Source of the DNA: Xanthobacteraceae bacterium
GTDB lineage: Bacteria; Pseudomonadota; Alphaproteobacteria; Rhizobiales; Xanthobacteraceae
Assembly (NCBI GenBank): GCA_030043175.1
Contig: JASHYD010000979.1
Span: forward strand, 1 to 7,812
Reading direction: 5' to 3'
DNA length: 7,812 bases
Under the pieces are notes generated by a model. That model worked only from the letters and a program-made list of their open reading frames with translations. It searched no databases and was not told where the DNA came from. Of the stretch, positions 6,635 to 7,812 are shown piece after piece. Within the stretch, counting starts at the first letter, position 1. Every line of letters begins with the position of its first letter. The position numbers and the translations under genes are program-made.

Positions 6635-6957
6635 CCATCGAACCTGCGCGCAGGGGACCGCCGAACAGAAGTCGGCCGCGTGACGCGAGTCAAGAATGCC
6701 CCAAACGCGAACACGTTAGCCGAAGGCGCGCGCCTGCAAGGCGCCACGGCCGCTCCAGCGCTGCCGCAAACGGCCTGCGCGCGCGATTAGCCCGCACGGC
6801 CGCCGTGATGGATCGTCGGATTTTCCACCAGGCGGGGGCACATCGCATACGCCGAATGCAAGGAGAACCAAAATGGCAACCTTGCGGCGGGCAAACAGAC
6901 CCGTCATTCTGTGCTGCGAGAAATGACCGGTCCGACCATACAAGTTGGAGGAGCCCA
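6635..6957. other. 323-bp intergenic region rich in short palindromes
   Basis: Between the hydrolase stop and the edge gene there is no conventional-size gene. It contains several exact short palindromes: CCTGCGCGCAGG at 6643-6654, AGGCGCGCGCCT at 6724-6735, and CACGG-CCG-CCGTG at 6795-6807, the last followed by GGATTTT. It also has TGAC-N4-GTCA at 6681-6692. None is followed by a clean U-tract, so a terminator for the hydrolase gene is not certain. The last 85 bases hold two tiny ORFs listed separately. No clear promoter was found, so co-transcription with the hydrolase gene is possible. Confidence 0.5.
6873..6926 (+). CDS. Candidate 17-codon leader ORF
   Basis: The ORF reads MATLRRANRPVILCCEK. 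A strong Shine-Dalgarno, AAGGAG at 6860-6865, lies 7 bases before its ATG, as good as that of any gene in the window. Its TGA overlaps the ATG of the next tiny ORF as ATGA (6923-6926). It has adjacent Cys codons near the end and three Arg codons, but no run of a single amino acid that would mark a classic attenuator. It could be a translated leader peptide that couples translation into the gene at 6958. It resembles no peptide I recognise, and chance is a real alternative. Confidence 0.35.
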   Translation: MATLRRANRPVILCCEK

Positions 6958-6961
6958 ATGA
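6923..6961 (+). CDS. Candidate 12-codon ORF linking the leader ORF to the edge gene
   Basis: The ORF reads MTGPTIQVGGAQ. Its ATG overlaps the stop of the 17-codon ORF (ATGA, 6923-6926), and its own TGA overlaps the ATG at 6958 (ATGA, 6958-6961). It has no good Shine-Dalgarno of its own, so it would depend on reinitiation. The Shine-Dalgarno of the downstream gene (GGAGGAG at 6947-6953) lies inside it, so ribosomes translating it would cross that site. The peptide itself may have no function. Confidence 0.22.
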   Translation: MTGPTIQVGGAQ

Positions 6962-7812
6962 AGAAGCAGCTTACTGTCGGCCTCGCCGCCCTCTTGCTGG
7001 CGTCGACCGCGCCCGCCGCGTTTGCCGCGATGATCACCGGCACTGTCTCCGGGCCTGACGGAGCGCCGTTTCGTGCTGCCTTTGTGCGGGTGCAGAACAC
7101 AAAGACCAAGATAACCATGATGGTACTGTCGGACAGGGAGGGAAAATACTGGACGGACAGGCTCGATCCCGGCACTTACGAGGTCACCGCGACCTCCGTC
7201 GGCTACAAGAGCAATCCGGTCCGCCAGCGAAACGTCACCTTGGAAGACAAGACGCGGCTGACCCTCGACTTCACCATGAAGAACGACACGGTCGAATGGA
7301 GCGAGCTCACCAAATACCAGGCGGGCACCCTTATTCCGCAGGCGCTCGGCAACGGCAAGGACGTGCTGATCCAGCAGTGTTTCAACTGCCACGCGTTCGG
7401 CAAGATCGGCGCGGTGGGGCGTCACGACGTGGGGGGCTGGAAAGACGAGATCGACGTGATGCGGCTGACGGGTGTCGCGAGAATCAGGCCGCAGGTCACC
7501 GAACAGGTCTCACGATATCTCGCCGCGGCGTTTGGTCCGGATTCGGCCACGCCGGAGTCGCCGGCGCAATTGCCCGGATATCAGGCCGTGAAACAAGATC
7601 GTGAGGATTTCAGCGATGAAGCGCTTAACATCGTCTATGTCGATTACGCCCTAACGGGCGACCCCAAGGATCGACCGGGGAGCGCCCGGCCGGACCGGGA
7701 CGGCAAGCTTTGGCTCGAAATGTCGGCCGGATTATCGCGGCTCGACCCGGATACCGGGGAACTCAAGACCTGGCGGCTCACCAACCTCAGCAGCAATTTC
7801 ATCCACGAAGTG
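6958..7812 (+). CDS. Exported multidomain haem protein: carboxypeptidase-regulatory-like, cytochrome c-like and propeller domains (partial)
   Basis: The frame is open from ATG 6958 to the window edge (285 codons), so the C-terminus is missing. Residues 1-23 are a Sec signal peptide (KKQ, Leu/Ala core, cleavage after AFA). Residues 25-108 form a CarboxypepD_reg-like beta-sandwich: ITGTVSGPDGAPFRAAFVRV, then SDREGKYWTDRLDPGTYEVTATSVGYK. Residues about 125-195 look like a small cytochrome c domain with CFNCH at 141-145 for covalent haem; Met168 is a candidate distal ligand, and the block ends in YLAAAFGPD. From about 222, NIVYVDYALTG and RPDRDGKLWLEMSAGLSRLDPDTGELKTW suggest a Vgb/SMP-30-type beta-propeller beginning. 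The start is supported by GGAGGAG at 6947-6953 and the signal peptide. The frame is open back to ATG 6808, but that adds 50 non-signal residues. It presumably acts in the periplasm, in electron transfer or sensing; no substrate is inferred. Confidence 0.85.
   Translation, partial: MKKQLTVGLAALLLASTAPAAFAAMITGTVSGPDGAPFRAAFVRVQNTKTKITMMVLSDREGKYWTDRLDPGTYEVTATSVGYKSNPVRQRNVTLEDKTRLTLDFTMKNDTVEWSELTKYQAGTLIPQALGNGKDVLIQQCFNCHAFGKIGAVGRHDVGGWKDEIDVMRLTGVARIRPQVTEQVSRYLAAAFGPDSATPESPAQLPGYQAVKQDREDFSDEALNIVYVDYALTGDPKDRPGSARPDRDGKLWLEMSAGLSRLDPDTGELKTWRLTNLSSNFIHEV

Noticed and set aside
6795..6825. Hairpin CACGG-CCG-CCGTG as a terminator of the hydrolase gene
   Set aside because: The stem is only 5 bp with a 3-base loop, it is about 160 bases past the stop codon, and the following T-run is short and offset.
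6808..6957. In-frame upstream start (ATG 6808 or 6856) for the haem-protein gene
   Set aside because: The added residues are charged and unlike a signal peptide, while ATG 6958 has GGAGGAG and directly begins a Sec signal peptide.
6690..7425. Minus-strand open frames (6690-7175 and 6904-7425) opposite the edge gene
   Set aside because: The plus-strand gene in this span has a Shine-Dalgarno, a signal peptide, recognisable domains and a haem motif; the minus-strand frames show none of these.
1..7812. CRISPR array, tRNA, rRNA, transposase or phage genes
   Set aside because: I saw no regularly spaced direct repeats, no cloverleaf-like sequence with conserved tRNA motifs, and no integrase or transposase motifs in any well-supported frame.

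Overview
The window looks like chromosomal DNA of a GC-rich alphaproteobacterium, most likely Bradyrhizobium or a close relative in the Hyphomicrobiales. This rests on three things: codon use with strong GC preference at third positions, an alphaproteobacterial-type ATP12 F1-ATPase assembly chaperone, and a TRAP transporter operon interrupted by a GC-rich palindromic repeat of a kind I associate with that group. Taxonomy is inferred from gene style, not from a marker gene.

Layout. 134-1219 (+) is a periplasmic Do/Deg-type serine protease with one PDZ domain. It converges on a tripartite TRAP transporter encoded on the minus strand: dctP (4510-3497), dctQ (3374-2751) and dctM (2754-1291). dctQ and dctM overlap by ATGA, while dctP and dctQ are separated by a large imperfect palindrome. 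Upstream of dctP on the same strand is the ATP12 chaperone gene (5552-4734). A 131-bp divergent intergenic region follows. On the plus strand come a Tat-exported alpha/beta-hydrolase-fold protein (5684-6634) and, after 323 bp, a large periplasmic protein (6958 to beyond the window end). This last gene is open at the right edge.

How the genes work together. The TRAP genes form a complete solute importer (periplasmic binding protein, small and large membrane subunits), probably for a C4-dicarboxylate or similar organic acid. The protease is envelope quality control and has no evident functional link to it. ATP12 is housekeeping. The two right-hand plus-strand genes both encode exported proteins and may act together in the periplasm.

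Most notable points: (1) the Tat-exported hydrolase has Ala where the nucleophile Ser of the elbow should be, while the Asp and His candidates remain; (2) the edge gene joins a carboxypeptidase-regulatory-like beta-sandwich, a CxxCH haem c site and the start of what looks like a Vgb/SMP-30-type beta-propeller; (3) that gene is preceded by two tiny ORFs (17 and 12 codons) linked to each other and to it by ATGA overlaps, the first with a strong Shine-Dalgarno sequence; (4) a cluster of GACAAG half-sites lies at the putative dctP promoter. I see no clear mobile element, CRISPR array, tRNA or rRNA.
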